Shown in pieces: positions 20,427 to 31,695 of a DNA stretch of 33,627 nt (its first letter is position 1; every line of letters starts with the position of its first letter). Origin of the DNA: Zancudomyces culisetae (taxonomy: Eukaryota > Kickxellomycota > Harpellomycetes > Harpellales > Legeriomycetaceae); contig LSSK01000974.1 of the NCBI GenBank assembly GCA_001969505.1, forward strand, positions 1-33,627, written 5' to 3'. The notes beneath the pieces are model-generated. The model saw only the letters and a list, made by a program, of their open reading frames with translations, was not told where the DNA came from and made no database searches. The position numbers and the translations under genes are program-made.

Positions 20427-21525
20427 CTTTTGAGTATGTTTTCTTTTTTTCTAATTAAATTTTTCAGTCAATGTAATAATGTATTTTTTAGTTTCACCAC
20501 TGCTGTTAAGTCCTGAAGCTAATGAGACCTTTGACAACTTTATAGGGGTTCTGGCATGGTATTTATATACTGGTTTGTCCTTTCAACTAGATTGTTGTTT
20601 GAAAGTTCACGTGGCAGAGCATTTCTCCTTACATTCAACAAAGTTGAATTTGTTTTAGTCCCACATTACCAATACATTAAACACAAAGCAAAGATCCTCA
20701 GCTAAGTTCCGAAAATCATCCAAAAATTTTCAGCTAGCTAAGTGGTGCAAATTAGTGTTTCATCTTTAAGATGGAAGGTGCATGCTGCGAATTGAAAAAC
20801 CTACGTAATTTTCGATAGCTCCTTACTATTCCAGTAAGACATCCCGATAATATTTTAAAAGAAAAGAGGCCAATAATGCTTTTATTCTCAGCTCAAAAAG
20901 CCCTGCTTTCTTTTTTTTGCTGCGTAAATATTCCTTCGTTTCATGTTTACTGGCTTGAATATTGGAATTTGGAAGTTGGAAGTTCCCCGTTTGTCTTTAT
21001 CTGCCATTTATTTAATCTATTACCAGTATTAATGTAACAAAGCAGTCATTTAATTCAAAGTCCTGTTTGATGTCACACACAGCCAATTCTTTTCTTGTTA
21101 TGGGAAGCCAAAATGGACGCAAAAAAAAGCCAAATGAATCCAAAAAATGTAAAATAAAAGACTGAGCTTTCCGCTGATTAGCCTGAAACAAAACTACAAC
21201 AAAACGTTTCGCTGTAGCACAGGAGAATGAAAAGGCTATTCTCAACCAAGGTCTCTGCTGGCTATCGCCACCAAAAAGTCTGCGGGAGTTGAACGTGTAA
21301 AAGAATAGCAATTGGTGGCTACAAACTGCGCATTAGGCTGTATAACTCAATTTGACTAGTCACACGCACAAAAGCACCAAACTGGTTAAGCATTTATTCG
21401 ATCTCATTCTATACTGGCCTGTTTTTTCTTTAAAAGATCAAAAAAGATCTTTAACGGTAAAAGCTAAAAACCATTATGCTATATACAAAACAAAAAAAGC
21501 ACCATTGATGGGGTAAGGCTTAGTG
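20427..21525. other. intergenic upstream of the aldehyde dehydrogenase
   Basis: About 1.1 kb. The left end is the dehydrogenase promoter. The right part, 21012-21311, contains a 99-codon minus-strand frame rich in Phe without a proper ATG start and without a recognised family; I treat it as chance. No RNA gene or repeat seen. Confidence 0.5.
20560..20569 (-). promoter_or_regulatory. TATA box of the aldehyde dehydrogenase gene
   Basis: Read on the minus strand, TATATAAATA lies about 135 nt before the start codon, a normal yeast distance. An AGGGG (stress-element core) at 20544-20548 lies between the TATA box and the gene, an unusual place for a working stress element. Confidence 0.5.
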
Positions 21526-23457
21526 CTACCCCTTGAGAACACGAGCTATCGTTTCAATATCACTGGAAAGTATCGAGGTTATTCTGGAAATACCTTCTAG
21601 AAAAATACTGTATATTTCGGTATCCTGCTTGCTTACTTCCCCCTCAAGCACATCCGTTAAATTGCCAAGAATTTGGTTGTAAAAGCTCAGTAGTTCTGTT
21701 TTTAAACTTTTGTAAAAATCGACTTTACTATCATTTGGGTCCTGCATCTTTTCGACAACGGGTTGATATGTTTTGTCAGAAATGCTTACATTAACATTGT
21801 GCTTAATAGAAGAATCCTGATATGCACTTTGTTTATCAGAGTTCTCTGTGTGTTTTGTATGTTTTTGTGTGGGTGTATATACACCTTGAGAAAAAAGTGG
21901 ACCAAATGTAATGGGTGCTGAAATATATATAATATGAGAATTCACAAAGTGTGAAATCAAGAGTGTTAGGTACATACATGCAGTCAGGAGGCTTTTATAA
22001 TCACACGATAAATGCAGATGGGAAACATCGATATTCAGATATCTCAAAATGGCCAGTATTTTGTGGTTTGTAACAGGATAGTTAAGTGTCAGTAGCGTTG
22101 ATATTGAAGGAGCAACGTATACAAATGCCTTTGATCTAGCCAACATGGATATATGCTTAGTTGATATGGTTTGATTCGGGTTTTTGCCGTTTGAATGGAC
22201 ACGTCGTCTTGAATTGCTGAGTTTCGCTTCGTTTAAATGTAATTCCGGAGCTGCTTTTCGAGTTCCAGTTGCCTCGCTTTTAGTCGCTGTGTCCACTTCT
22301 CCATCAGCATTTTTGAATTTAAAATTCATAAACAGTTCAAAGTTGATATACTTTTCTTTAAAATAGTTACTGTCGATATATTGGAGCAGGTCTATCTTCG
22401 AGCCAAAATCAGTATTTTTTAAACAGTCGTAAACCCCACTTACAAGGGTATCGGCATTGATCACCTTTGTAATTGAAAGGACTGACAAACAGTCAATAAG
22501 TTTGCCGAAGGCTTGAAGTATCATGGAAAAGTTACCATTTACTAGACTCTGTTTAGAAGAGTTTATAGCAACATGGTATGTTTCAACGTATTTTCTTAAC
22601 AAAGTTAAAGGCTCCTTAATTCTAGTTACATTCATTGTTGCATAACTGTTCTGGCTTAACAGTTTCCCAATAATACTTTTTGAGGGCTCATGTATTTTGA
22701 TCGCCAAATCTTCAGCCAAAGAATCGATAAGAAGCTTTTGTAGTTCAACTCTCGCAGAAAATACAACTTTTTGATAATCTTTGTTGTTTAGCTGAATTTT
22801 GCATTCAACTAGGCTGGATATAAAATTCCATATGTCTATCTTTTTATAGCCATCTTCGTTAAAAAACACTCGGAACAGACCCTCCGTTCCCTTTACAGTT
22901 TTCAACTCGCTGTAAACTGCCTGTAACAAAGTCTGAAACTCCTGTGACCGCTTATTAATCTCATGTGCCTCATACTCTTTAGTAATATCGTGGCTTAGAG
23001 TCACAGGTACACCCAGTTGTATTTCTGTGGGCTCCAAAAAAGCACTGAATATTAACGACACTACGTCTCTGTTTAGAGATATTTTGTATCCGTACAAACT
23101 GCTAAGAATTTTGACGCCTTCACTGATTCTGTCCTTTTCCATAAAAGCAGAGGCCACACCAAACATCGATGTTCCAGGGACTGGATAATCTGGATTCTCT
23201 GGCTTGAGATGAATTAAATTTCGGGTAACAAAATTTTGAACCTCCACCCATTCGTATTGGCCTTCGAATTTCTTCTTCCATTCGAGCTTGGATTCAAGGA
23301 GATTGTTTTTACATGTCCACTTCGAATCCTATTATAGTGTTCTTGTTACAATGGTTAATATTCTACACATCACCAAGCTGTAAATAGTAATACTTCAATC
23401 GAGAATTTCATACTGCTTGCTTTGTTTTACCTTGTATGTAATTATGTTTTCTCTCAT
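21526..23457 (-). CDS. unrecognised protein, about 590-609 residues
   Basis: Exon 1 (23457-23431, nine codons) joins in phase 0 at a GTAAAA donor and an ATAATAG acceptor to exon 2 (23328-21526), giving 609 residues. Seen: a start rich in Lys, Trp and Glu (KLEWKKKFEGQYEW), helical hairpins near 66-105 with a faint pentatricopeptide feel (FGVASAFMEKDRISEGVKIL), long helical stretches, a basic patch (SRRRVHSNGK) and a polar tail. No catalytic motif or family is recognised. A 60-nt segment at 21977-21918 has a GTATGT donor, a CTAAC and a TTTCAG acceptor and is a multiple of three with no stop; if spliced out it removes about 20 residues (near 460-479) that form the only strongly hydrophobic stretch, leaving 589. 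A PPR-type organelle RNA factor is one guess; confidence in that is low. Confidence 0.7.
21918..21977 (-). other. candidate in-frame 60-nt intron
   Basis: On the minus strand the segment starts GTATGTACCTAACAC and ends ATATATATTTCAG. Splicing joins a T to CA to give a serine codon and keeps the frame. The CTAAC is only about 8 nt from the donor, which is odd for a branch site, so retention is quite possible. Confidence 0.45.
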
Positions 23458-24466
23458 TTCTTGTAGAATTTCATTTAGGATTTATAACATTCTTGAGCAA
23501 GACTAACTACTTGTTTTGAGTGCTTTGTTTGGAAGTATCAATATATAAAAAGGCAACCTGGATCGTGTCAGTTATTGTTCAATTTTTGGAAAATCGTATT
23601 GGAGAAACAATAAAAAAATAAACGATTATAGGGAAAAAGTAAACTTGACTAGCGAATCAAAGCATTCAATTTTCGAAAAAGTATCCCCCCTCCCAGCTAA
23701 AACTTTATGTATTCATGTACAAACTATCTTAGGCTTCTATATAGAAGTCGAGACTCTGAATAACTCTTTTTTTTTTACTCTGGTCCTGAAAAAACTCGAT
23801 ATAGGTGTGGCGACAAGTTGTGCATTCATGATTCACCAATCTAAATCAACTCGAGAGGCACGAGTTGCTATAAAATCATTGTTATTCTGTAAGTTTAGTT
23901 GTAGCCATACACTTTCTTGACTTGAGGTTTGTATTTATGATACCGGAAAGTTGAATTAAAAAGTGTAAGTTAAAAGCATATCCCTAGTGTTGGGATTGTT
24001 ACGTATAAACACACTAAGGTTCTATATATCCCGACTGGTAGCGGGTGCCATCTTCAATTTGCTTGTTGGTTGCTTGCGTCAATATACACCTTACACCTTG
24101 ATAACATTTGGATCTAAGCTCGAACATGTGATAGTAATATTTCTTAGCTTTTGGCCATTGATAAAGGACAATGCGGGGAAGAAAGCATGTGTCGGGTTTG
24201 TTTTGATTTCAGCGAGTAAATGAAACAAATTGTGCAATTTTCACATGTCGATTTGCCATTTTCCTGCAAAATTAGGATTATGGGCATGCAAAAGTTCATA
24301 ATGAGAGATACTTTTAAGGCATCTGTCCATAGAGCTGAAGCTTTTCCTTTAAAGAAAAAAAAATATAAAAAAACGAACTTTCTTAAGAGTTGAAAGAATA
24401 GGCAAACAAATAAACAAAAAGACAAAAAAAGTGCGAGGTCATTTCGTCGGTTATATCTTTGACACT
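23458..24466. other. divergent intergenic region with unexplained open frame
   Basis: About 1 kb between the unrecognised gene (minus) and the first hydrolase (plus). A strong TATATAAAA box stands at 23542-23550. From 23549 to 23920 one plus-strand frame is open, and a GTAAGT (23890) to CCTAG splice would extend it to 24223 (see findings). The first in-frame ATG is at 23828. No family recognised; chance is the simpler reading. Confidence 0.4.
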
Positions 24467-26207
24467 ATGAATTTCGAGAGAATATTGCTAAACGGAGGAG
24501 TGAGCGGAACAAAAATAGTTGCAAATGTTTACAAGCCCGAGATAAGAGAGAGTTTACTGGAACAAATTGAAAATGACTCGCTGAAGAGAGTATCTCTGCT
24601 GCTTGGTCATGCAAATAGCTATCTTAAGGAACTGTGGAATCCAATCATAAGAAAAATTAACGAGAATATCGACGTTTTGACTAAAAATGGTGTTATTGTT
24701 GAAAGGATAATATCCTTTGATTATACCCACCATGGCGAGAGTGCGGAATATAATGTTCAGTACAGAGACAAGTACGATCAGAGAGGTATTTCTATATTTT
24801 TTTTACTTTTAACTGCTATCTGAATTATTATTTTCTTTTTTTTAGCGAGAATATGTATTAGAAAAAGCAATTTCAACGCAAATTGATAGTAACATGGGTG
24901 TATGGTGCAAGGGATCTCATAAGTGTTGTGCGGGAGCTAGGGCTGGATAAGAACAATTGCATATCCATCGGGCACTCCTATGGCGCATGTACAGCGTAGG
25001 TTCAGCCACTATTAATTTTGAAACTCTAATTAATTTGCCATGCACAGCATTATCCTATGCACTTTACTCTGAATCAATCTAATATATTTAACGTACATAT
25101 TACTTCACTTTAATATAAAGGCTGCTTGCAGAGATAATGTGCCCGGCACTATTCAGAGGAATGGTTGCAATCGAACCTGTTGTTGGGACTAATGAAGCGA
25201 TGGCAAAGAGCAGTTTTATACCGTCGATACCCAAAAGAAAGAATGCCTGGCGCTCGCCAAAAGAGTTTAACGATTATATGAAGGATAAAATTAGCTATAA
25301 AGCGTGGACTGATGAATGCCTAGAGTTATACTCGGTAAGTATTCCGATTATAAATGAAAAGTATCTGGGTGTCCTGTGGTTTTTAAGTAGCAACGTTGAC
25401 GCATATTCGATATTGTTGTTATTTATGTTTTCCTTTTTGTGAAAATGGGCTTGATTACTATAAAACATGATACTTAACAAAATATTTATACCTATTATAG
25501 AACTATGGGCTCAAAAAAGATGGAGAAGGCGATAATACGATATGGAAGCTTAGATGTGATCCGGTTCTTGAATATGTAAGATTTACTGCTTTGCATTCAT
25601 TTAGTAAGATTGTTGTAGAGTTGTGTCTGTGAAAGTACTTTCAGTTTATCTTTAAATTTTTGACTCTAAGTATTGATTCCATATGAAACCATAGCAAGGA
25701 TATCGTGGAGGGGAACTGGGAGCCATGATAATAATGCAGAATTGCCACAGAGTGTTGACGCCGGTACGCTTAATCACTGGCTCAAAATCTACATTTAAGT
25801 AAGTTTCAAGCTCACCTTTGTATTTCTCACCTTTGTATTTACTTGCTTCACTTTGGCACTAGATAAGAGTACAAGAAAAAAGAAAAAAGAAGCACACAAA
25901 ATATAAACGCTAAATATTCTACCATAGTTCACCAGAAGCGGTTCGTAAATTCGCAGAAACGACTCCACACTGCGAGCGAGTGGACATCAAGGGTGCTGGA
26001 CATCTGGTAATTCTTAAACTACAATATTAATCTGCATAATTAGTATATTTAATAGTAAATGGTGAACATCATCATGCTAATGTGGATTAAACATCAACCA
26101 TACATGTTAAACTAATTGTTGCCAAATCTATCTACCAATAGCTTGTGTACGAGATACCGGAGAAAATTTCTGAGCTGATCATTGATTACTTGTCTAAAAT
26201 AAAATAG
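24467..26207 (+). CDS. LPX1-like alpha/beta hydrolase, copy 1
   Basis: Seven exons, 24467-24785, 24890-24995, 25121-25334, 25501-25575, 25695-25798, 25928-26006 and 26142-26207, give 320 residues. Seen: LLLGHANSYLKELWNPII (oxyanion strand), FDYTHHGESA, the nucleophile elbow GHSYG with S136, EIMCPALFRGMVAIEPVVG, and the closing GAGHL with H298. The order of motifs matches the fungal Lpx1/toxin-biosynthesis-type hydrolases (Lpx1 of S. cerevisiae is a peroxisomal lipase with NHGDSA, GHSMGG, LIEPVV and GGSHLV). The catalytic acid is not obvious. Exon 2 starts at a TTGATAG acceptor, chosen over two nearer TAGs because it alone keeps the VTWVYGARDL frame and matches copy 2. Intron 2 ends in AAG, a rare acceptor. 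The C-terminus is SKIK, not a standard PTS1, so peroxisomal targeting is unproven. Copy 2 follows 860 nt downstream. Confidence 0.85.
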
Positions 26208-27067
26208 CATGCCTCCCATATTGTAAGCAAAAGTAGGAAAACCCATTGTTTTACTATGGAAATTCCATTGCTTGGTTTGCTGATTAGTTTAGTGGAAATA
26301 CATTTATCAAGATATAAACGAGCAATAAAACAGACGTTCATTTTTTATTTGTTTTGATGCATGTTTTTGTAGTTCAAAGAATGTGTTTTTGTTCAAAAAA
26401 AAAAAGCAAGTTGTACTCCGTGGGTTTGAGGTTATAGGGCCAACTAAACTTTAGAATATAAAGTGCCCACTAAACATTGCTTTTTTTTTACAATACTCAT
26501 TCTACGCCTCGCTAATTCTGCAAATTGTTTTACACAGATGTATGCTACATAGTGTACCATTCACCTAAGTGTAATACCCATACCTCATAGACTAGGTTAC
26601 TAACAGTACTTTGAGATATTGCTCAAAACTCTTCGGAAAAAAATGACATGTGAATTGTATGAATTTGCATGTGATTTAGAATTTGTGACAAAAACCCTAC
26701 TTGATGGTTTCACTCCTAAATCACTCACCACTCATCAATTGTTGCTGATGCTCCTCTCTCTGCTGCCCCCCTGCCCCGTTGTCTTCTTGCCCCTACTTTA
26801 TCAACAAAAAATGAACATAAATGAGCTTTATAACTGGCGAATAGGAGATAAGATTCAATACCTCCAGCTTCCGAGTCATAATATGTTAAATTATTTTAGT
26901 ATAAGCTTGTTCAATTTCCACTTTGACTCTTAATTAATTCAATTAAAAAAAGAACTATAAACACACAAACGGGTCTACGTTGACAATTGGTACTTGTACA
27001 CCACCTCCTTGTGTATATTTTTATTAACAAACAGCTAGGTATAAAAAAAACCCCCAATATCTCAAAA
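26208..27067. other. intergenic between the two hydrolase copies
   Basis: Holds the copy 1 terminator and copy 2 promoter. A plus-strand frame with an ATG at 26643 runs 96 codons to 26933; it has a Leu/Pro-rich hydrophobic centre and no recognised family. I leave it as unsupported. Confidence 0.45.
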
Positions 27068-29000
27068 ATGGGAGTTGGACAACTAAGACAGAAGAAAGTT
27101 GTGCTAAATGGGGGTATACCTGGTTCAAAAGTGGTTGCAAATTTGTACATACCAGAACGAACAACTGCAACAACAGGTGTGGGATACGACAGTGAACAAA
27201 AGGATGATGGTATATTAAGGAAGAAAATCAACTTGCTGTTTGGCCACGCGAACGGCTTCCACAAAGAACACTGGTTACCTGTTATTAAAAGAATTTTCGG
27301 ATACGATGCCGACTTTTTGAAAAAGGGCATTGAAATCAACCAGTTTATAGCCATAGATTTCTTTCACCATGGGGATAGCGCCGGATTAAATAAGGATATC
27401 TTGGTCAAGTGCGATAAACCAGGTAAATAACAGCGTAATAGAATATGATTCGCTTTTGTAGTAAGAATTCAGGAAAACAACACACAATTTGGTGTTAGTA
27501 CGTGTATATGTTTATATTAATTGTTGTTGCTGTGTTTGTTTTTGTTGATTTAAAGTAAAATAATTTGAGGATGCGAGTAAAAGTCCTAATATATAAATTA
27601 AGAGCGCATCAACTTTGATGGTGAAGAGCGTTATAGTATGTGTATATACGACTACATAATACAAACCAAACAAACGATACGTAATAGTACAATGGCAGCA
27701 AACGGCTAGAGATATAATTGCTGTAATTAGGCAGTTAAAGCTAGAGTGTGGAAGTGTAGTTGGTATTGGACATTCATTTGGAGCCACAAGCATGTAAGTA
27801 TCAATTATTATAGGTTAAATCTACATAGTACGTTAAGTATCTACAGACTTGCCTAAAATTCAAAATACCGGGTGCTGGTGGGAATGGGAGGGTAGGTATG
27901 AGTGCCACGATAATAACTATTACAATAATTCTCTTGTAGGGCTCTGAGCGAAATAATGCATCCAACGCTACTCAGATCGCTGATCTTGGTGGAGCCTAGT
28001 ATATCTAATAAACACAGAACGCGAGAATCCTATGCAGTCGAAATGAACAGAGTGCAAAATCGGAGAGATGGATGGGAAGATAAAGAGAAATTCAAACAGT
28101 ATTTGAAAAGCAAGCCGGTGTACGCTAGTTGGACTGATGAGGCGATTGATATTTATGCGGTTAGTCTTGGGTGTTAATATATATGTTGTTCTTGGTATAA
28201 TGCAATTGAGCTTTAAACAACAAATCAATCTCATTGAATCACTTAGGAGTATGGATTAACGAGAGAAGGTGGTGATAACGGTGGATTATGGAAACTAAAA
28301 TGCGATCCGCTTATAGAAAGGGTAATTTTTTGATCTGAATTTAGCTTTTTTCAAAACTATAAAATTGTTGTATTTCCATCTTTTAAGCAAGCTATATCTG
28401 AAAATGTACATACCACTGATTCTTTTTTTTTTTAAAAAAATAGTATTCGATGGAGGGAAAGTATATATCTTTGCAGTTATTTGAGAAAAAGGTTCACAGC
28501 TTGATGCTACCCACTCTTTTTATAAGGGCAGAATGGACAAAATCTCTGTAAGTTTGTCTACTGCTACAATATTTAAAAGCTGTTGCTTCTTGTTGTATCA
28601 AATCAAAATTAGCAATAATACATATCCTACTTTGTCCCCACCCACCCCCACCCCGCCCCTTATTTTTTTATTTGCAAGACTAACATGACTCTATTGTTTT
28701 ATTCATGCTAAAAATGAATAGACTTCCTGGGGTAGTCGAGGAGTTTACTGATCAAATGTATGATGCAAAGACAATAACCATTGAGAAAGCAAATCATCTG
28801 GTAGGTTGTTTTATTCCGACATTGTTTTGTTTTGTTTTGTTTTTTCTCTGACTTATTCTAGTTTGAGCCAGTATGCAATTTATATCGTATCCGAAAGCTT
28901 ATTTAACTGTACAAATGCTTACTGTAAAATGTAGGTGGTGATGGAAAAACCCAAAGAAACAACAGACCAAATAGTACATTTTCTTTTAAACCATAAATAA
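27068..29000 (+). CDS. LPX1-like alpha/beta hydrolase, copy 2
   Basis: Seven exons, 27068-27422, 27688-27793, 27940-28159, 28247-28321, 28444-28547, 28722-28800 and 28935-29000, give 334 residues. Seen: INLLFGHANGFHKEHWLPVI, AIDFFHHGDSAG, nucleophile elbow GHSFG with S148, EIMHPTLLRSLILVEPSIS, and the C-terminal KANHL with H312. Exons 2, 4, 5, 6 and 7 have exactly the lengths of copy 1 (106, 75, 104, 79, 66 nt) and all six introns sit at the same places and phases, so the pair arose by tandem duplication. Protein sequences have diverged widely, most of all in exons 5 and 6. The C-terminus (NHK) is not a PTS1. Family role is likely esterase or lipase; substrate unknown. Intron 1 is longer (265 nt) than in copy 1 (104 nt). 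Confidence 0.87.
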
Positions 29001-29910
29001 ACAAATAAACTGTTTTGTTTTCTTTGGCAGCCAACTGAGATGAACAAAAGTGTTTTTGTTTTCGTAATATTGTGATAGAAAGATTAGAAGAGAAGGGTTG
29101 TGGAAATACGTTTGAGTGTGCGTGGTATGGGCTTGAATATATGTAGTGATGATATACATACACTTTGCACATTATTATGGGCATGTTTTTATGTTTTCCT
29201 CGTCTTTTCATCTGTTTTTTTAGAAAAAAAGGATAAAAACAAAAGATAAAAAAAAGCAAAAACTAGGTTTTTTATCCATCAAAATGTACAGATACACGAA
29301 TCTAATCAAGGAATCCATATTTCTTTAATCTTAAACACAAGGGAAAAAAAAATTCCTTAATAATTCCCATTATCAATATTTTTAAAAAAAAGTAAAAGTT
29401 GGTATTTTGAAAGCATTTCAGTGAATTAAAAAAATAATAATTGGTATTAGTTTTGCTTATTATTTATCCTGTAAAACTACCTCTTTTGAGTGGGTATCGG
29501 AAAAAGTAGTAAATAATGATGAACCTATAGTAATATAGTGTGAGTTTGTGTAAGGTATTTATGTGTACAATTAATCTATTACGTACACCATAAATACAAT
29601 TTTTAATCTCTGTCCCATTCATTGGGGTTTACGAACCATTTGTGTACGATGAGAATTGTATAATCTACAGTTGAGATTGCTCAGATTAGCTGATAACAAA
29701 CAATAGGGAGGGGAATGGTAGGAGGGACAGAGATGTAAGGGAGGAGGAGGGGGGGGGACGAAGGGTGGTCAATTAAATGTTTGTGTAATGAATGTTTGGG
29801 ATGATTGGATTTTTGCTGATATGGCTTTTATTGAGATGATTGGGAACCATTTACCCAACCCTTTTTTTGATAATTTGCTCAAGTTTATAGATTTGCAAAT
29901 TATTATTTTT

Positions 29911-29978
29911 ATTTATTATTTATTATTTATTATTTATTATTTATTATTTATTATTTATTATTTATTATTTATTATTTA
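29911..29978. repeat. (ATTTATT)n tandem repeat, about 9.6 copies
   Basis: A 7-nt unit ATTTATT repeats without interruption for about 68 nt. It could also be read as TTATTT-type AU-rich motif if transcribed. No coding frame through it is supported. Confidence 0.85.
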
Positions 29979-30240
29979 CCATTTAGTGTTTTGGACCCTT
30001 TAAATCCTCCCCTCCCCCTTTGGTGATGTTTACAAAACGATATGGTATGGTATTTATCTTTTATATTTCTTTCCCCAACCCATTTTCTATTATCAACACT
30101 TTTATTCCACACTCCGTATCACCACTCCGTATAACCAACATCCCACCTCCGCCTCCAGAATACAATATTAAATGGTTCCTTTTCTTTTAAATAAAAAAAG
30201 GTGATTCCCGGGTACAGTTATGATAACTTGTTCTTGTGAT

Positions 30241-30290
30241 TATCACATATCCTTTAATTATTTTTGTTGGGGGAAAGGGGATATGTGATA
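30241..30290. repeat. perfect 12-bp inverted repeat
   Basis: TATCACATATCC at 30241-30252 is exactly complementary to GGATATGTGATA at 30279-30290, with a 26-nt spacer. In RNA it would form a hairpin; in DNA it could be a paired binding site. Confidence 0.7.
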
Positions 30291-30980
30291 TGAGATAGAA
30301 GGACAAGTTAGTGGAAACTAAAAAAAAAGAAAGAGAGAAATAAGAGAAAAAATGGCGGTGGAAAACCCAAGGTATTTTATCGATATATCTATTTTTATTT
30401 TATCTTTTGTCCTTTAATTTGACTAATTTTTTTTTTTGCTTTGTAAAAGCAGTCAAGCAAGTTGGCGAAAAAAAAATAAAATAAAAAACAATAATTCGAT
30501 TTATAATTTATTTGTCTAATATGATTAGAGATTGGAGGAGAGGAAATTAATATCTTTTTATAAAGTTTGTTAATGTGATATATGTTTAGCGAATGGAACA
30601 AAAAAAAATAAAACAATAAAAAAACACAAAAAAAAATCGGATTTATAATTCTAATAAACTAATTTAACCAATGCAAAAGAAAAGCAAAGTGATGATGTAC
30701 ATTTACAAATAAGTGTAAACAATCAGGAGGAGGGTGGGGGGGGGGAGGGAGAGAGAGGACAGAGAGAAGTGGGGCTAAACTAGAAATAACAAATATTGTT
30801 GGGAAAAGAAGGTGATGACGTGAAATAAATGTAATCATGTTACTCGTAAAGAGATGTAATAGTTGGAAATGTACACGCCAAGGAAGGCAACGTGATCTAT
30901 ACTATACGCCTTAACTTGCCTTGTTTGCGTTTGTATTTTTAGGTCATTTTGTAAAATTCAGAGAGTGTGTAGTTTTTTTT

Positions 30981-31002
30981 GGGATGGGATGGGATGGGAT
31001 GG
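30981..31002 (+). repeat. (GGGAT)4, G-quadruplex-capable
   Basis: GGGAT repeats four times in a row, giving four G3 tracts with 2-nt loops, which fits the classic G-quadruplex pattern. More G-runs follow at 31007-31018. Confidence 0.7.
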
Positions 31003-31180
31003 AATCGGGATGGGGGGAGGTATGGATGTTAAACGTGTATATTGATGAAAGGTAGTGCCAAGTTGTGTGAGAATTTAGGTTTTTTATAATTGAGTGCAAA
31101 ATACCTCTTTTTTTGGGGGGGAGAGGGAGAAGGAGGTGAAGGAGAAAGATGGTCAAGTGGGGAAATAGGGAGAAAAGTAT

Positions 31181-31204
31181 GTGTGTGTGTGTGTGTGTGT
31201 GTGT
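31181..31204. repeat. (GT)12 microsatellite
   Basis: Twelve uninterrupted GT dinucleotides. It is a simple sequence repeat with no visible coding role. Confidence 0.9.
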
Positions 31205-31695
31205 ACAAGTCGGTTGGGTTTATGTACAGTAAATTTTTGAGTTTTGTGTATACATGTATATTTTTCTAAAATACCGAGTGGGAATCAGAAAAGAAAAAAT
31301 CAACATTTAATCCAGAAGCTAAATGTCTATTTCATAGCACTATTTAATTCCTAGGATTTACGACGTTTTATGCAAGCGCTGAGTCGAAATTACAAAAGCA
31401 GTTCAAAAAAAAAAAAAGTAAAAGAAAAAGAAGCATTTTAATTTTAAAAGCTTGAAAAGGAAAAACAAATTATAGAGCAAAATTGATAATAGCAAATAGA
31501 AAAATTCTAAAAAAAAAAAATTCATTATTTTGCTGTATTTTATTTGTCAGCTTGAAAACATTTACGGAAAATAAAATACCGGCAAACATAAAATAAAATA
31601 ATAACCACACTAATTAAATAAAAGTATAAACAAGAGCATGTTAGAAATTAAATTAATACAAAAACACTAATGCAAAATACAAATGCAAATACAAA

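Noticed and set aside
21012-21311. Minus-strand frame of 99 codons
   Set aside because: No ATG start, Phe-rich, no motif and no splice partner seen; likely chance in non-coding DNA.
26643-26933. Plus-strand ATG frame of 96 codons between the hydrolases
   Set aside because: No family, biased composition, and it occupies the only promoter space for copy 2.
26911-27354. Minus-strand frame of 147 codons
   Set aside because: Antisense to exon 1 of hydrolase copy 2, whose motifs are clear on the plus strand.
28903-29259. Minus-strand frame of 118 codons past the hydrolase pair
   Set aside because: Overlaps the last exon of copy 2, low complexity, and no recognisable motif.
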